From: Streptomyces sp. NRRL B-1140
GTDB lineage: Bacteria > Actinomycetota > Actinomycetes > Streptomycetales > Streptomycetaceae
Length of the DNA: 64,000 nucleotides
Direction: 5' to 3'
Assembly: GCF_001280065.1 (NCBI RefSeq)
Contig: NZ_LGEA01000096.1
Coordinates: 71,167-135,166 of the forward strand
In this document: positions 8,017 to 16,315 of the stretch, one piece after another
Layout of the letters: each line of letters starts with the position of its first letter
Position numbering within the stretch: the first letter of the stretch is position 1
Made by a program: the position numbers and the translations under genes
Notes under the pieces: model-generated
Told to the model about the DNA's origin: nothing
Seen by the model: only the letters and a program-made list of their open reading frames with translations
The model's database searches: none

Positions 8017-9585
8017 TCACTGCTCGCGCAGCGGAACCGACACGTACGACGGGTCGTCCGCCGGCGAGGAGAAGGTCAGCTGCGCGCCGGACGGGTTGTG
8101 CTCGATGTAGAGCGGGTCGACCGTGTCGACGACCAGGGCGAGGCGATGCCCGGCCGGGACGTCGTAGGCCGTGGAGTACAGCTCCAGGTCGACGCCGAAC
8201 GGCTTTCCGGGGGTGCGCCCGTGGAAGGTGTACGGCGCGTGGGTGACCAGCTTGCCGAGGCCGAGCGGCCCCACGTCGTACAGGTAGGCGACGAGGGTGC
8301 CGCTCTCCTTGGTCGGGGTGAGCGTCGTGTGCAACGCCGTGGTCCCGCGCACCTGTTGGGCCGTGGCGGACTTCTCCGTCTGCCAGACGGCGGCCCACCG
8401 GCGGGGGAGCAGCGGGATCGAGGCCATCGGCGGCAGCTGGGCCACCTGGTCGAGGATGCTGGACAGGAAGACGACACCGCCGTCCGCCCCGGAGTTCACG
8501 TTCGCGCGGATCGTCTTCGAGCCGTCGAGGGCGATCTTCCGGTCGGTCGCGGCCACCGACTTCCAGTCCGGGTAGCCCTCGTAGCCTCCCGCGGAACGGG
8601 ACTTGAGCTGGACGGGCTGCTCACGGTCGATGCCGTTGTCCTCGCCCCTGAGGTAGTGGTCGAACCAGCGCCCGGTGTCCTTCCACACGTCGTTGGGCAG
8701 CCCGAACAGGCCGGTCAGCTCGGCGGTGGCGTGGTCTCCGGGCCGCATCTCCAGCCGCTTCGGGCCGGTGAGCTTCTCGTAGAAGTCGGCGTACTGGTTG
8801 GGCGGGAAGACGCTGTCGCCCCAGGCGTTGGCGAGCATGATCGCCGCGCCGTTGTCGTTGATCCGGTCGACGTAGGTCGCAGCGGAACGTTTCTTCCCCC
8901 AGGCGATGAGCTCCGGCTCCTTCGCCAGGTTGGAGCCGTAGAAGTCGTCGAACGTCTGCCGGAGCTCCGGGCTCTGGCGGCCCGTCACCACGCTCGCGCC
9001 GTCCAGCAGGGCGGCGGCCTGGAGGTGCTGGGTGCGCCCGGCGTAGATCGAGCCGATCAGGTCGGCCCAGCCGCTGAGTGAGGCGACCGCCCTGACCCGC
9101 TTGTCGTGCGCGGCGGTGAGCAGGCTGATGCCCGCGCCGTAGGAGACGCCCGCCATGCCGATGTGCCCGGCGTCCGCGGGGGTGTGGGCCAGCGCCCAGT
9201 CGATGACCTTCGAGGCGTCGGCGACATCGGGTGGGCCCGCCACTTCTATCTCGCCGCCCGACTGCCAGAATCCGCGCACGTTGTAGGTGACGACGACGTA
9301 CCCGGAGTCGGCCAGTTTCTGAGCCTGGGCCAGGTACTCGACCTGGGGCAGACCCCAGCTCGTGGGCATGACGAGCAGCGGGTAGCGGTCGGTGCCGCGG
9401 GCGTCGGCCGGGGTGACCACGTTGGCCTTGAGGACGGTGCCGCCGTCACCGGCGATGTCGACGAAGCGGACGGGGTGCGGGGCCGCCTGGGCGGTGGGGG
9501 CGAGACCCAGGGCGGTGCCGGCGACCAGGGTCGCCGAGACGGCGCCTACGGCGGTGGTGCGCAGGGCCTTGCGGTGATGTCCCAC
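8017..9585 (-). CDS. secreted CocE/NonD (S15)-family hydrolase
   Basis: The 522-residue protein has a signal peptide (MGHHRKALRTTAVGAVSATL followed by a hydrophobic run to APTAQAAP). The catalytic alpha/beta hydrolase carries YNVRGFWQSGG and the nucleophile elbow GVSYGAG typical of the X-Pro dipeptidyl-peptidase (S15)/CocE family, with NAWGDSVFPP providing the candidate Asp and MRPGDHATAEL a candidate His. The C-terminal beta-rich third fits the jelly-roll domain of this family. It probably hydrolyses peptides or esters outside the cell. It is a single-gene unit; the upstream 120 bases to the next minus-strand gene contain no recognised operator. Confidence 0.86.
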   Translation of the reverse strand: MGHHRKALRTTAVGAVSATLVAGTALGLAPTAQAAPHPVRFVDIAGDGGTVLKANVVTPADARGTDRYPLLVMPTSWGLPQVEYLAQAQKLADSGYVVVTYNVRGFWQSGGEIEVAGPPDVADASKVIDWALAHTPADAGHIGMAGVSYGAGISLLTAAHDKRVRAVASLSGWADLIGSIYAGRTQHLQAAALLDGASVVTGRQSPELRQTFDDFYGSNLAKEPELIAWGKKRSAATYVDRINDNGAAIMLANAWGDSVFPPNQYADFYEKLTGPKRLEMRPGDHATAELTGLFGLPNDVWKDTGRWFDHYLRGEDNGIDREQPVQLKSRSAGGYEGYPDWKSVAATDRKIALDGSKTIRANVNSGADGGVVFLSSILDQVAQLPPMASIPLLPRRWAAVWQTEKSATAQQVRGTTALHTTLTPTKESGTLVAYLYDVGPLGLGKLVTHAPYTFHGRTPGKPFGVDLELYSTAYDVPAGHRLALVVDTVDPLYIEHNPSGAQLTFSSPADDPSYVSVPLREQ

Positions 9586-9705
9586 GGGTCACTCCTCACT
9601 CGTGTCAGTGCGTGCAAAGTGACCGAACGCTAACCGCGACCTCTTACCAGAGGTAACCCGTCGGTAAGTTACGTGCCAGTAACGATTGTTGAGCGGTGGA
9701 GGAGT

Positions 9706-10464
9706 CTAGGAGGCGCGGTGTGTATTGCGTGCAACAGGGGCCTCGGGGAGGGGTGCCTGGGCCGCCCGGGTCACGTCCCCCACCAATTCGACGACGTCCG
9801 GGCCGTACGCCTGTGAGTTGATCACCTTGAGCAGTAGGACGAACGAGCCGGTGCCGTACTTGCGGGTCAGACGCTCGTGGTTGCGGGCGAGGTAGCGGGT
9901 GGCCGCCTGATTGGTGATGGCCCGCTGGCCGCAGAACAGGAACACGGGACGCGTCTCGCGGCGGTCACCGGCGGTGAGCCGGGCCAGTATCACGTACTCC
10001 GTGACGCCGGGATTCATGCGATAGCGCTCGCTTCCTATCTGGAAGGCGCCACGGTCCGGCCCCGGTTCGGGATCGACGTTGACGCGCACGCCGGGGAGCA
10101 GGCCCGACATGTGCGCCACCATGCGCCGGTTCGAGCCCGGGCCGCCCACGCAGAACTCGGTGCGCTCCCCGAAGCCCTGATGGGCGGTGTCCTGCGTGAC
10201 CACATGGAGGTTCGCCCCACAGTCCTTGATCAGCGCGGAGAGCTCCAGGAGCGCGTACACGTCGAAGCGGTGGACCGCCGGCTCGGAGGCGGCCGGGTCG
10301 CGGTTGACGACGAGCAGCGACTCGGAGTTCTCGGGCAGGCCGAAGAAGGCCTGCTTGCGCCTGAGTTTCCGCTTCCACAGAAACGTACGGGCGAGCCAGC
10401 CCAGCGTCGCACTGATGCCCGCCGCGACCACGCCCAGAACGATGTTGCGCACGTCGTCATTCAT
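9706..10464 (-). CDS. conserved membrane-anchored protein of unknown function
   Basis: The 252-residue protein has one N-terminal transmembrane segment (NIVLGVVAAGISATLGWLA) followed by basic residues (WKRKLRRK), which would place the soluble domain in the cytoplasm. The domain alternates beta strands and helices with notable motifs: LLVVNRDP, ALLELSALIKDCGA, FCVGGPGSNRRMVAHM, VFLFCGQRAITNQAA and SFVLLLKV. The GGPGSN and FCGQ segments look like ligand-binding loops of a Rossmann-like fold. I do not recognise a named family. ATG 10464 is chosen because upstream in-frame codons are low-complexity. It diverges from the gamma-glutamyltransferase gene. Confidence 0.75.
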   Translation of the reverse strand: MNDDVRNIVLGVVAAGISATLGWLARTFLWKRKLRRKQAFFGLPENSESLLVVNRDPAASEPAVHRFDVYALLELSALIKDCGANLHVVTQDTAHQGFGERTEFCVGGPGSNRRMVAHMSGLLPGVRVNVDPEPGPDRGAFQIGSERYRMNPGVTEYVILARLTAGDRRETRPVFLFCGQRAITNQAATRYLARNHERLTRKYGTGSFVLLLKVINSQAYGPDVVELVGDVTRAAQAPLPEAPVARNTHRAS

Positions 10465-10568
10465 GGGCGCGCATGCTAGCGGGCCCGACGCACCGGTGTT
10501 CGACGCCTTCCTGACGCGACCATGGTGATGAATTAAGCTGCGCGGACGGCCTTTGACTGGAGGTGCGG

Positions 10569-12371
10569 ATGCGTCGCCCTGTCGCACGGAATCTGACGGT
10601 CCTGGCGGTTTCGGCCGCCGTGGTGGTGTCGGTGGGAGCGGCGGCGCCGCCATCCGCCGCGCCGGGCACCGGCGGTGGGAAAACCCCGCTGGCCGTCGGC
10701 TACGGCGGTGCCGTCTCAAGTGTCGACCCGGACGCCTCCGCCGCCGGGATCGAGGTTCTGAGGAAGGGCGGCAACGCCGTCGACGCCGCCGTCGCGACGG
10801 CCGCCGCGCTCGGCGTCACCGAGCCCTACTCCGCCGGCATCGGCGGGGGCGGCTACTTCGTGTACTACGACGCCAAGTCCCGCACGGTGCGCACCATCGA
10901 CGGCCGTGAGACCGCGCCCCTGAGCGCCGACAAGAACCTGTTCGTGGAGAACGGCAAGCCCCTCGCCTTCGCCGAGGCCGTCAGCAGCGGCCTGAGCGTG
11001 GGCACCCCCGGAACGCCCGCCACCTGGCAGACCGCACTCGACCAGTGGGGCAGCAAGCGACTGGCGAGTGTCCTCAAGCCGGCCGAGCGGCTGGCGCGCG
11101 ACGGTTTCACCGTCGACGACACGTTCCGCTCGCAGACGGCGTCCAACGAGACCCGCTTCCGCTACTTCCCGGACACCGCCGAGCTGTTCCTGCCGGGCGG
11201 GCAGCTCCCGGTCGTCGGCTCCACGTTCAAGAACCCCGATCTCGCCCGCACCTACGCGGAGCTGGGGAGCAAGGGCGTCGACGCGATCTACCGCGGCCGC
11301 CTCGGCCGGGACATCGTCGACACGGTCAACAAGCCGCCGGTGGACCCCGGATCGGGCTGGAACGCCCGGCCCGGCGACCTGACCGCCAAGGACCTGGCCG
11401 CCTACCGCACGAAGCTCCAGGCGCCCACCAGGACCTCCTACCGGGGTCTCGGCGTCTACTCCATGGCGCCGTCCTCCTCCGGCGGCACGACGGTCGGTGA
11501 GGCGCTCAACATCCTGGAGCGGACCGACCTGTCCAAGGCGAGCAAGGCCCGCTACCTGCACCGCTTCATCGAGGCCAGCCGGATCGCGTTCGCCGACCGG
11601 GGGCGGTGGGTCGGCGACCCGGCGTTCGAGGACGTGCCGACGAGGGAACTGCTCTCGCAGCGGTTCGCCGACTCGCGCGAGTGCCTCATCAAGGACGACG
11701 CGGTGCTCACGAGTCCCGTGGCGCCGGGGGACCCGCGCAACCCCGCGCGCTGCGGCTCGGGGGACAAGGCGGCCCCGACGACGTACGAGGGGGACAGCAC
11801 CACGCATCTGACGGTGGCCGACAAGTGGGGCAACGTCGTCGCCTACACCCTCACCATCGAGCAGACCGGCGGCAGCGGGATCACCGTCCCAGGGCGGGGC
11901 TTCATCCTCAACAACGAGCTGACGGACTTCTCCTTCGCCCCGGCGAACCCGGCCGTGCACGACCCGAACCTGCCGGGGCCCGGCAAGCGGCCACGGTCGT
12001 CCATCTCGCCGACGATCGTGCTGGACCGGCACGACCGGCCCGTGGTGGCGCTGGGGTCGCCGGGTGGCGCGACGATCATCACGACCGTTCTGCAGACGCT
12101 CACCGGGTTCGTCGACCGGGGGCTGCCGCTGGTCGACGCGATCGCGGCGCCCCGGGTGAGTCAGCGCAACGCCGCGCAGACCGAGGCGGAACCCGGTCTC
12201 GACGGTGATGTCAGGAAGCAGCTGGAGGCGATCGGGCACTCCTTCAAGGCCAACCCGGAGATCGGTGCGGCTACGGGTGTGCAGCGGCTGCCGGGTGGGA
12301 AGTGGCTGGCAGCCGCTGAGACCGTGCGGCGGGGTGGGGGATCGGCCATGGTGGTACGGCCTGTGCGTTGA
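10569..12371 (+). CDS. ggt: secreted gamma-glutamyltransferase
   Basis: This 600-residue Ntn-hydrolase transfers or hydrolyses gamma-glutamyl groups such as that of glutathione-like thiols. It has a signal peptide (LTVLAVSAAVVVSVGAAAPPSAA), the N-terminal substrate region GGNAVDAAVATAAALGVTEP with SAGIGGGGYFVYY, and the autocleavage/nucleophile threonine in GDSTTHLTVAD that separates large and small subunits. Later motifs include NNELTDFSF, RPRSSISPTIV and GSPGGATIITTV. ATG 10569 is preferred to GTG 10563 because GGAGG lies at 10559-10563. A second, cytosolic-looking paralogue is at 34488. Confidence 0.93.
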   Translation: MRRPVARNLTVLAVSAAVVVSVGAAAPPSAAPGTGGGKTPLAVGYGGAVSSVDPDASAAGIEVLRKGGNAVDAAVATAAALGVTEPYSAGIGGGGYFVYYDAKSRTVRTIDGRETAPLSADKNLFVENGKPLAFAEAVSSGLSVGTPGTPATWQTALDQWGSKRLASVLKPAERLARDGFTVDDTFRSQTASNETRFRYFPDTAELFLPGGQLPVVGSTFKNPDLARTYAELGSKGVDAIYRGRLGRDIVDTVNKPPVDPGSGWNARPGDLTAKDLAAYRTKLQAPTRTSYRGLGVYSMAPSSSGGTTVGEALNILERTDLSKASKARYLHRFIEASRIAFADRGRWVGDPAFEDVPTRELLSQRFADSRECLIKDDAVLTSPVAPGDPRNPARCGSGDKAAPTTYEGDSTTHLTVADKWGNVVAYTLTIEQTGGSGITVPGRGFILNNELTDFSFAPANPAVHDPNLPGPGKRPRSSISPTIVLDRHDRPVVALGSPGGATIITTVLQTLTGFVDRGLPLVDAIAAPRVSQRNAAQTEAEPGLDGDVRKQLEAIGHSFKANPEIGAATGVQRLPGGKWLAAAETVRRGGGSAMVVRPVR

Positions 12372-12391
12372 GTGCCGGGTGCGGCGGCGTG

Positions 12392-12438
12392 GGGGCTGGT
12401 CGCGCCCACGCGGCGGAGCCGCAAATCGACACAGCCCC
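12392..12438. repeat. dispersed intergenic repeat, also a bidirectional hairpin
   Basis: Between the convergent ggt and clp genes GGGGCTG (12392-12398) pairs with CAGCCCC (12432-12438) around an inner GCGGC-gga-GCCGC stem. Its outer halves (GGCTGGTCGCGC and CCCCGCGCCCCT) match, in reverse complement, the halves of the repeat copies at 22766 and 55961; the middle differs. It probably terminates transcription from both sides. Confidence 0.6.
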
Positions 12439-12444
12439 GCGCCC

Positions 12445-14979
12445 CTAAGAGGGCGTCGCCGAACTCCGCGTCTCGAAGGTCAAGTGGCCGTCCTCGACGT
12501 CCACGGTCACCCTGCCGCCGTCGTCGACCCGGCCGTCCAGCAACAGCCGTGACAGCTCGTTGTCCACCTCGCGCTGGATCGTGCGGCGAAGCGGGCGGGC
12601 GCCGTACTCCGGCTGGTAGCCGCGCTCGGCCAGCCACTCCACGGCCCGGTCGGTGAAGGTCACCGTGATGCCCTTGTCCCGCACCAGGGACCGGGTGCGG
12701 TCCAGCAGGAGGTTGGTGATCCGGCGCAGCTGCTCCGTGGTCAGCTGGCGGAAGACGACGATCTCGTCGATGCGGTTGAGGAACTCGGGGCGGAAGTGCT
12801 CGCGCAGCGGGCGCAGGATCTGCTCGCGGCGGGCCTCCTCGTCCGCGTCGGCGCCGCCTGCCGCGAAGCCCGTCGTGGCGCCGCGGCGGTTGATCGCCTC
12901 GGAGCCGAGGTTGCTCGTCATCACGATGACGGTGTTGCTGAAGTCCACCGTGCGGCCCTGGGAGTCGGTCAGCCGGCCGTCGTCGAGGACCTGGAGCAGG
13001 ATGTTGAAGACGTCCGGGTGGGCCTTCTCCACCTCGTCCAGCAGGAGCAGCGAGTACGGGTGGCGGCGCACGACCTCGGTGAGCTGGCCCGCCTCCTCGT
13101 GGCCGACGTAGCCGGGCGGGGCGCCGACCAGCCGACTGACGGTGTGGCGCTCCTGGTACTCGCTCATGTCGAGCCGGACCATGCGGTCCTCACTGCCGAA
13201 CAGGGCCTCGGCGAGCGCCCGGGCCAGTTCGGTCTTGCCCACCCCCGTCGGGCCGAGGAAGAGGAAGCTGCCGATCGGGCGGTCGGGGGCCGCGAGCCCG
13301 GCGCGGGAGCGCAGCACCGCGTCCGACACGACCCGCACGGCCTCGTCCTGGCCGACCACCCGCTGGTGCAGATGCTCTTCCAGCCCCAGCAGGCGGTCCT
13401 TCTCCTCCTGCGTGAGGCTGGCGACCGGGATGCCCGTCTGCCGGGACACCACCTCGGCGATCGACTCGGCCCCCACCACCAGGTCCTGGCCCTCGTCGAC
13501 CTCGCCTTCGCCGCCGGCCTCCGTGATCCGCTGCTTCAGCTCCACGATCCGGTCGCGCAACTGGGTGGCCTGCTCGTACTGTTCGTCGGCGACGGCCTGG
13601 TCCTTGTCCCGGGTGAGCTGCTCGAGCTCCCGCTCCATGGACCGTACGTCCGTGCCCTTGGTCCGGGCCCGCAGCCGTACCCGGGCGCCGGCCTGGTCGA
13701 TGAGGTCGATCGCCTTGTCGGGCAGGCGGCGGTCGGTGAGGTAGCGGTCGGACAGCTCCACGGCCGCGACCAGGGCCTCGTCGGTGTAACGGACCTGGTG
13801 GTGGGCCTCGTAGCGGTCCTGGAGACCGCGCAGGATCTCGATCGCGTCCGCTGCCGTCGGCTCGGGCACCATGATCGGCTGGAAGCGGCGGGCCAGCGCC
13901 GCGTCCTTCTCGATGCGGCGGTACTCCTCCAGCGTGGTGGCGCCCACGATGTGCAGCTCGCCCCGGGCGAGGGCGGGCTTGAGGATGTTGCCGGCGTCCA
14001 TCGAGCTGCCGTCGCCGCCACCGGAACCGGCGCCCACGACGGTGTGCAGTTCGTCGATGAAGATGATCAGCTGGTCGGAGTGGGCGCGGATCTCGCCCAC
14101 GATGTTGTTCATCCGCTCCTCGAAGTCACCCCGGTAGCGGGTGCCCGCTACCACGCCCGTGAGGTCCAGGGCGACCACGCGGCGCCCGATCAGCACATCG
14201 GGCACGTCCGCCTCGGAGATGCGCTGCGCCAGCCCCTCCACGATGGCCGTCTTGCCGACGCCCGCGTCACCGATCAGCACCGGGTTGTTCTTGCCGCGCC
14301 GGGAGAGGACCTCGACGGTCTGCTCGATCTCCTGGTCCCGGCCGATCACCGGGTCGATACGGCCCTGCCGGGCCAGTTCGGTGAGGTCGCGGCCGTACTT
14401 GTCGAGGGTCGGCGTGTTCGTCGGGCGCGGGCGCTCGGCCTGCGGGATCTCGGGTGCCTCGGGCGGTTCGGAGGGGGCGAAACGGGCCGCGTTCAGGATG
14501 TGCCCGGCGGCCGAGTCGGGGTTGGAGGCCAGGGCGCTGAGCACGTGCTCCGGGCCGATGTAGCCGTAGCCGCGGGCCCGGGCCATGTCGTGCGCGTCCA
14601 GCAGGGCCCGCTTGGCGGCGGGGGTGAGGGACAGCGCGGTCGGCGGCGGGGCGTCGTCCGGGGTGTGCTGGGCCGGTCCCGACCGGTCGTCGATCTGCGA
14701 CGCCAGCGAGTCGGGATTCGCACCGGCCTTGCTGAGGAGGGTGCGGGTGGGCTCCGTGGTGAGCGCCGCCCGCAGCAGATGCTGGGTGTCGAGGTCCCGG
14801 CTGCCGTGCTCGGCGGCGTACTGGGCGGCGCCGCGGACGAGCTCCCGGGCCGGCTGGCTGAGCAGCCGCCCGAGATCGATCTGCCGGGGACCGGGACGCG
14901 GTCCGCCGAAGAAGCGTGCGAGGAATTCTCCGAAGGGATCCGAGCCGTAGCCCTCCGGGCTGGTGAAGCCGCTGCTCAT
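12445..14979 (-). CDS. Clp-family AAA+ unfoldase (ClpC-like)
   Basis: The 844-residue protein has a double Clp N-domain (about 40-165), NBD1 (Walker A GDAGVGKT at 237-244; Walker [11 protein letters not shown]), a short middle domain with a UVR-like stretch ([19 protein letters not shown]) and NBD2 ([27 protein letters not shown]; arginine-finger region). The short middle domain is ClpC-like, not ClpB-like. The position of the ClpP-binding loop reads TTGFAAG, a TGF variant of the usual hydrophobic-GF tripeptide. The first 35 residues ([13 protein letters not shown]) form an extra N-terminal extension. ATG 14979 follows GGAAGG. It may feed ClpP or act alone in protein quality control. Confidence 0.9.
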   Translation of the reverse strand: MSSGFTSPEGYGSDPFGEFLARFFGGPRPGPRQIDLGRLLSQPARELVRGAAQYAAEHGSRDLDTQHLLRAALTTEPTRTLLSKAGANPDSLASQIDDRSGPAQHTPDDAPPPTALSLTPAAKRALLDAHDMARARGYGYIGPEHVLSALASNPDSAAGHILNAARFAPSEPPEAPEIPQAERPRPTNTPTLDKYGRDLTELARQGRIDPVIGRDQEIEQTVEVLSRRGKNNPVLIGDAGVGKTAIVEGLAQRISEADVPDVLIGRRVVALDLTGVVAGTRYRGDFEERMNNIVGEIRAHSDQLIIFIDELHTVVGAGSGGGDGSSMDAGNILKPALARGELHIVGATTLEEYRRIEKDAALARRFQPIMVPEPTAADAIEILRGLQDRYEAHHQVRYTDEALVAAVELSDRYLTDRRLPDKAIDLIDQAGARVRLRARTKGTDVRSMERELEQLTRDKDQAVADEQYEQATQLRDRIVELKQRITEAGGEGEVDEGQDLVVGAESIAEVVSRQTGIPVASLTQEEKDRLLGLEEHLHQRVVGQDEAVRVVSDAVLRSRAGLAAPDRPIGSFLFLGPTGVGKTELARALAEALFGSEDRMVRLDMSEYQERHTVSRLVGAPPGYVGHEEAGQLTEVVRRHPYSLLLLDEVEKAHPDVFNILLQVLDDGRLTDSQGRTVDFSNTVIVMTSNLGSEAINRRGATTGFAAGGADADEEARREQILRPLREHFRPEFLNRIDEIVVFRQLTTEQLRRITNLLLDRTRSLVRDKGITVTFTDRAVEWLAERGYQPEYGARPLRRTIQREVDNELSRLLLDGRVDDGGRVTVDVEDGHLTFETRSSATPS

Positions 14980-15165
14980 GGGCCTTCCGTTCCCGGCGTC
15001 CCCGGCGCGCGGGCGGGGGACGCCCTCGCTTGTCGACGTGCCGGGGTCGGGTAACCCGGGTGGCAGCCGGTTACACCTGGGGCGCGCTCGTAGAACACCT
15101 TCGCACGATCGCCGACGAGGGGCACCTTCGGGGCACACCAGGAGGAAACGGGATGCGGGAGGCGC

Positions 15166-15933
15166 TCAGCGGGCGGTGAGGATCCGCGGCCCGGATTCCG
15201 TGATCGCCACCGTGTGCTCCGCGTGGGCCGCGCGGGAGCCGTCGTTCGTCTTCAGGGTCCAGCCGTCGGGCGCCGCGTGGAAGGCGTCCGTGCCGCCCGC
15301 GATCACCATGGGCTCGATCGCCAGCACCATGCCGTGCCGCAGCCGCATGCCGCGCCCCGGGCGGCCCTCGTTCGGCACGCCGGGATCCTCGTGCATCCGG
15401 CGGCCGATGCCGTGTCCGCCGAAGCCGTCGGGGATGCCGTAGCCGGCGCCCCGGCACACGGTGCCGATCGCGTGGGCGATGTCGCCGATGCGGTTGCCCA
15501 CGACGGCCGCCTCGATCCCGGCCGCGAGGGCCCGCTCGGCGGTCTCGATCAGGCGGAGGTCCGCCGCTCGCGGGGTGCCGACGACGAAGGAGAGCGCCGA
15601 GTCGCCGACCCAGCCGCCCAGTTCGGCGCCGAAGTCGATGGAGACCAGGTCGCCGTCGCGCAGGCGGTAACGGCCCGGGATGCCGTGCACGATCGCGTCG
15701 TTGACCGAGACGCAGAGAACCGCGGGGAAGGGGGTCGGTGCGAAGGACGGGCGGTACCCGAGGAAGGGCGAGGTCGCGCCCGCCTCGCGCAGGACGTCAT
15801 GCGCCACCTCGTCCAGCTCCAGCAGGGAGACGCCCACACCGGCGGCCTTCCGCACGGCCGTCAGGGCACGGGCGACGACCTGGCCCGCCTCGTACATCGC
15901 GTCGATCGAAGGGTCTGTCTTCAGCTCCACCAT
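15166..15933 (-). CDS. map: type I methionine aminopeptidase
   Basis: This 255-residue enzyme removes the N-terminal Met of nascent proteins. The five metal ligands of the pita-bread fold are visible: DFGAELGGWVGDSA (two Asp), GGHGIGRRMHEDP (His), AIEPMV (Glu) and AEHTVAIT (Glu). The substrate-side His is in NDAIVHGIP. It lacks an N-terminal zinc-finger extension. The ATG is preceded at 7 bases by TATAGT (15946-15941 on the minus strand) and has no ribosome site, so the message is probably leaderless. Streptomyces normally also carries a map gene in the ribosomal-protein region, so this is likely an accessory copy, possibly controlled by the divergent XRE protein. Confidence 0.92.
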   Translation of the reverse strand: MVELKTDPSIDAMYEAGQVVARALTAVRKAAGVGVSLLELDEVAHDVLREAGATSPFLGYRPSFAPTPFPAVLCVSVNDAIVHGIPGRYRLRDGDLVSIDFGAELGGWVGDSALSFVVGTPRAADLRLIETAERALAAGIEAAVVGNRIGDIAHAIGTVCRGAGYGIPDGFGGHGIGRRMHEDPGVPNEGRPGRGMRLRHGMVLAIEPMVIAGGTDAFHAAPDGWTLKTNDGSRAAHAEHTVAITESGPRILTAR

Positions 15934-15969
15934 GCCAATTACTATACCGGTATTAGAATGGGGGCATGG
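15931..15969. promoter_or_regulatory. overlapping divergent leaderless promoters with palindromic operator
   Basis: A perfect palindrome ATACCGGTAT (15944-15953) fills the 32-base map/xre gap. On the minus strand TATAGT (15946-15941) ends 7 bases before the map ATG; on the plus strand TAGAAT (15954-15959) ends 6 bases before the xre ATG. Both fit TANNNT -10 boxes of leaderless genes, so the two polymerases would compete and a protein on the palindrome would block both. Confidence 0.65.
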
Positions 15970-16217
15970 TGCGCACCCCTCTCACCCCCGAAGAGCGCGA
16001 ACGCGGCGAGCGGCTCGGCCGGCTGCTGCGTGAGGCGCGCGGCCGCCGGAGCATGACGGAGATCGCGGCGGGCGCGGGCATCTCCGCGGAGACCCTGCGG
16101 AAGATCGAGACCGGGCGGGCCCCGACCCCGGCCTTCTTCACGGTGGCCGCGCTGGCCGGGGTCCTCGGACTGTCCATGGACGACCTGGCCGGGCAGTGCA
16201 CGCCGGTGCCCTTCTGA
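15966..16217 (+). CDS. small XRE-family HTH regulator
   Basis: This 83-residue protein is little more than an HTH_3 domain: ERLGRLLREARGRRSMTEIA then AGISAETLRKIETGRAPTPAFFTVAALAGVLGLSMDDLA, with the recognition helix around SAETLRKIETG. There is no effector domain. Its ATG has no ribosome site and lies 6 bases after a -10-like TAGAAT, so it is probably leaderless. It is divergent from map across a palindrome that is the obvious candidate for its own binding site, suggesting autoregulation and control of map. Confidence 0.88.
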   Translation: MVRTPLTPEERERGERLGRLLREARGRRSMTEIAAGAGISAETLRKIETGRAPTPAFFTVAALAGVLGLSMDDLAGQCTPVPF

Positions 16218-16259
16218 GGCTCTTGCGCCGCACGCGAAAACTCCCTGTAGCGCTCTCGT

Positions 16260-16274
16260 AACACGAGTCGTGTT
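16260..16274. promoter_or_regulatory. inverted repeat upstream of UL36-like gene
   Basis: AACACGA-G-TCGTGTT is a perfect 7+1+7 inverted repeat 41 bases before the start codon of the UL36-like gene. It could be an operator or a leader hairpin; no regulator is assigned. Confidence 0.35.
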
Positions 16275-16315
16275 CCCTACGGGGCGGAGTGCTCCGGTCT
16301 CACGGGAGTTGAGCG

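Noticed and set aside
12796..15054. Long open frame on the plus strand opposite the Clp gene.
   Set aside because: It is a shadow of the clp coding sequence produced by high GC3; its protein is low-complexity Arg/Gly/Ala with no family motif.
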